A stretch of 64,000 nucleotides of DNA. Source: Steinernema hermaphroditum (Eukaryota > Nematoda > Chromadorea > Rhabditida > Steinernematidae). Positions 61,361-64,000 of the stretch are shown here, in pieces. Position 1 is the stretch's first letter. Every line of letters starts with the position of its first letter. Under the pieces are notes generated by a model. The model was not told where the DNA came from and searched no databases. It worked only from the letters and a program-made list of their open reading frames with translations. The position numbers and the translations under genes were made by a program. The DNA lies in NCBI GenBank assembly GCA_030435675.1, contig CM059621.1, positions 18,040,653 to 18,104,652 of the forward strand, written 5' to 3'.

Positions 61361-63330
61361 AACGCGCCTACTCCCGTTGGGATTACTGTGGACTATCTTA
61401 GTTTCCTGCAAAACTTTCAATTCGAGACAGCAGGGCCCCCGCTCATACCAAAAGCTCTGCATCTGACCCTCCTGCTCCAAAGTACCATAGCATTTTTATG
61501 ATTGGATGTTGTAGAACTGCACGAGCCTGATCGAACGCGCCTACTCCCGTTGGGATTACTGTGGACTATCTTAGTTTCCTGCAAAACTTTCAATTCGAGA
61601 CAGCAGGGCCCCTGCTCATACCAAAAGCTCTGCATCTGACCCTCCTGCTCCAAAGTACCATAGCATTTTTATGATTGGATCTTGTTGAACTGCACGAGCC
61701 TGATCGAACGCGCCTACTCCCGTTGGGATTACTGTGGACTATCTTAGTTTCCTGCAAAACTTTCAATTCGAGACAGCAGGGGCCCCCGCTCATACCAAAA
61801 GCTCTGCATCTGACCCTCCTGCTCCAAAGTACCATAGCATTTTTATGATTGGATCTTGTTCTACTGCACGAGCCTGATCGAACGCGCCTACTCCCGTTGG
61901 GATTACTGTGGACTATCTTAGTTTCCTGCAAAACTTTCAATTCGAGACAGCAGGGCCCCCGCTCATACCAAAAGCTCTGCATCTGACCCTCCTGCTCCAA
62001 AGTACCATAGCATTTTTATGATTGGATCTTGTTGAACTGCACGAGCCTGATCGAACGCGCCTACTCCCGTTGGGATTACTGTGGACTATCTTAGTTTCCT
62101 GCAAAACTTTCAGTTCGAGACAGCAGGGCCCCTGCTCATACCAAAAGCTCTGCATCTGACCCTCCTGCTCCAAAGTACCATAGCATTTTTATGATTGTAT
62201 CTTGTTGTACTGCACGAGCCTGATCGAACGCGCCTACTCCCGTTGGGATTACTGTGGACTATCTTAGTTTCCTGCAAAACTTTCAGTTCGAGACAGCAGG
62301 GCCCCCGCTCATACCAAAAGCTCTGCATCTGACCCTCCTGCTCCAAAGTACCATAGCATTTTTATGATTGGATGTTGTAGAACTGCACGAGCCTGATCGA
62401 ACGCGCCTACTCCCGTTGGGATTACTGTGGACTATCTTAGTTTCCTGCAAAACTTTCAATTCGAGACAGCAGGGCCCTTGCTCATACCAAAAGCTCTGCA
62501 TCTGACCCTCCTGCTCCAAAGTACCATAGCATTTTTATGATTGGATCTTGTAGAACTGCACGAGCCTGATCGAACGCGCCTACTCCCGTTGGGATTACTG
62601 TGGACTATCTTAGTTTCCTGCAAAACTTTCAATTCGAGACAGCAGGGCCCTTGCTCATACCAAAAGCTCTGCATCTGACCCTCCTGCTCCAAAGTACCAT
62701 AGCATTTTTATGATTGGATCTTGTAGAACTGCACGAGCCTGATCGAACGCGCCTACTCCCGTTGGGATTACTGTGGACTATCTTAGTTTCCTGCAAAACT
62801 TTCAATTCGAGACAGCAGGGCCCTTGCTCATACCAAAAGCTCTGCATCTGACCCTCCTGCTCCAAAGTACCATAGCATTTTTATGATTGGATCTTGTAGA
62901 ACTGCACGAGCCTGATCGAACGCGCCTACTCCCGTTGGGATTACTGTGGACTATCTTAGTTTCCTGCAAAACTTTCAATTCGAGACAGCAGGGCCCTTGC
63001 TCATACCAAAAGCTCTGCATCTGACCCTCCTGCTCCAAAGTACCATAGCATTTTTATGATTGGATCTTGTAGAACTGCACGAGCCTGATCGAACGCGCCT
63101 ACTCCCGTTGGGATTACTGTGGACTATCTTAGTTTCCTGCAAAACTTTCAATTCGAGACAGCAGGGCCCCTTGCTCATACCAAAAGCTCTGCATCTGACC
63201 CTCCTGCTCCAAAGTACCATAGCATTTTTATGATTGGATCTTGTAGAACTGCACGAGCCTGATCGAACGCGCCTACTCCCGTTGGGATTACTGTGGACTA
63301 TCTTAGTTTCCTGCAAAACTTTCAATTCGA
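61361..63330 (-). repeat. 173-bp satellite array, simple subfamily, right arm (segment A')
   Basis: About 11 minus monomers. From 62456 to 63038 they are nearly identical: cttgtagaactgc, cccgttgggatt, gcagggcccttgc. This matches the simple type of segment A at the other end of the window. One extra base in the G-rich site near 61783 and another near 63168 let open frames run through two or three monomers (61590-62000 and 62975-63499); these are chance read-throughs. Confidence 0.9.
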
Positions 63331-64000
63331 GACAGCAGGGCCCTTGTTCATACAAAGAGTTCTGCATCTGACCCCTCCTGCTCCAAAGTACCATAGCATT
63401 TTTATGATTGGATCTTGTAGAACTGCACGAGCCTGATCGAACGCGCCTATTCCCGTTGGGATTACTGTGGACTATCTTAGTTTCCTGCAAAACTTTCAAT
63501 TCGAGACAGATAGGGGCCCTTGCTCATACAAAGAGTTCTGCATCTGACCCTCCTGCTCCAAAGTACCATAGCATTTTTATGATTGGATCTTGTAGAACTG
63601 CACGAGCCTGATCGAACGCGCCTACTCCCGTTGGATTTCCTGTGGACTATCTTAGTTTCCTGCAAAACTTTCAATTCGAGACAGATAGGGCCCTTGCTCA
63701 TACAAAAAGTTCTGCATCTGACCCTCCTGCTCCAAAGTACCATAGCATTTTTATGATTGGATCTTGTAGAACTGCACGAGCCTGATCGAACGCGCCTACT
63801 CTCGTTGGATTTACTGTGGACTATCTTAGTTTCCTGCAAAACTTTCAATTCGAGACAGATAGGGCCCTTGTTCATACAAAGAGTTCTGCATCTGACCCTC
63901 CTGCTCCAAAGTACCATAGCATTTTTATGATTGGATCTTGTAGAACTGCACGAGCCTGATCGAACGCGCCTACTCCCGTTGGGATTACTGTGGACTATCT
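63331..64000 (-). repeat. Diverged satellite monomers at the right edge
   Basis: The last four monomers share changes absent elsewhere: atacaaagagttctgc or atacaaaaagttctgc in the otherwise near-invariant core, gagacagataggg in place of gagacagcaggg, and ttggatttcctgtgg or ctctcgttggattt at the second site. Divergence in the core suggests that this is the approach to an array boundary, or a junction to another subfamily. Confidence 0.85.

Noticed and set aside
61590..62000. 136- and 174-codon frames near the right end (also 62975-63499)
   Set aside because: Each results from single-base insertions at the G/C-rich site that fuse the frames of adjacent monomers; no domain or constraint is visible.

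Overview
The window is almost entirely satellite DNA. A monomer of 173 bp is repeated head to tail about 344 times (roughly 59.5 kb of the 64 kb). The only other contents are three copies of Tc1/mariner-type DNA transposons and one run of exactly 500 N. I see no intact protein-coding gene, RNA gene, CRISPR array or operon. A long homogenised array with mariner-like elements inserted at TA points to an animal nuclear genome. The transposases (paired-like HTH, GRPR, FSDEK and NPLD motifs) resemble families common in nematodes and other invertebrates, but I cannot name the species. The array could be pericentromeric, centromeric or subtelomeric; nothing in the sequence decides which.

Layout. The array changes orientation three times: + from 1 to about 30838, - from 30839 to 37215, the N gap 37216-37715, + from 37716 to about 47562, and - from 47563 to 64000. 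Monomer subfamilies mirror around the centre: a simple type at 1-6243, a mixed type with higher-order repeats at 6244-20062, and a complex type with transposons at 20063-37215. After the gap comes the complex type to 51845, the mixed type to about 61360, then the simple type, and a diverged edge at 63331-64000.

This is a large imperfect palindrome. One transposon copy (21809-23133) has a near-identical inverted partner (49982-51308) at the same site in the same rare monomer. The orientation switch at 30838 reappears as its exact reverse complement at 47563. Rare monomer variants follow in the same order on both arms. A second, unrelated transposon (26821-28143) lies only in the left arm. Because the palindrome is centred near an arbitrary-size gap, either a real inverted duplication or an assembly join (for example two haplotypes of one locus) is possible.

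The transposases are all decayed by frameshifts and stops, so none of the copies looks autonomous. The notable biology is in the array structure: palindromic arms, three-monomer higher-order repeats, a hypervariable trinucleotide that occurs in reverse-complement states, an indel hotspot at a GGGCCC dyad, and a near-invariant 60-bp core.
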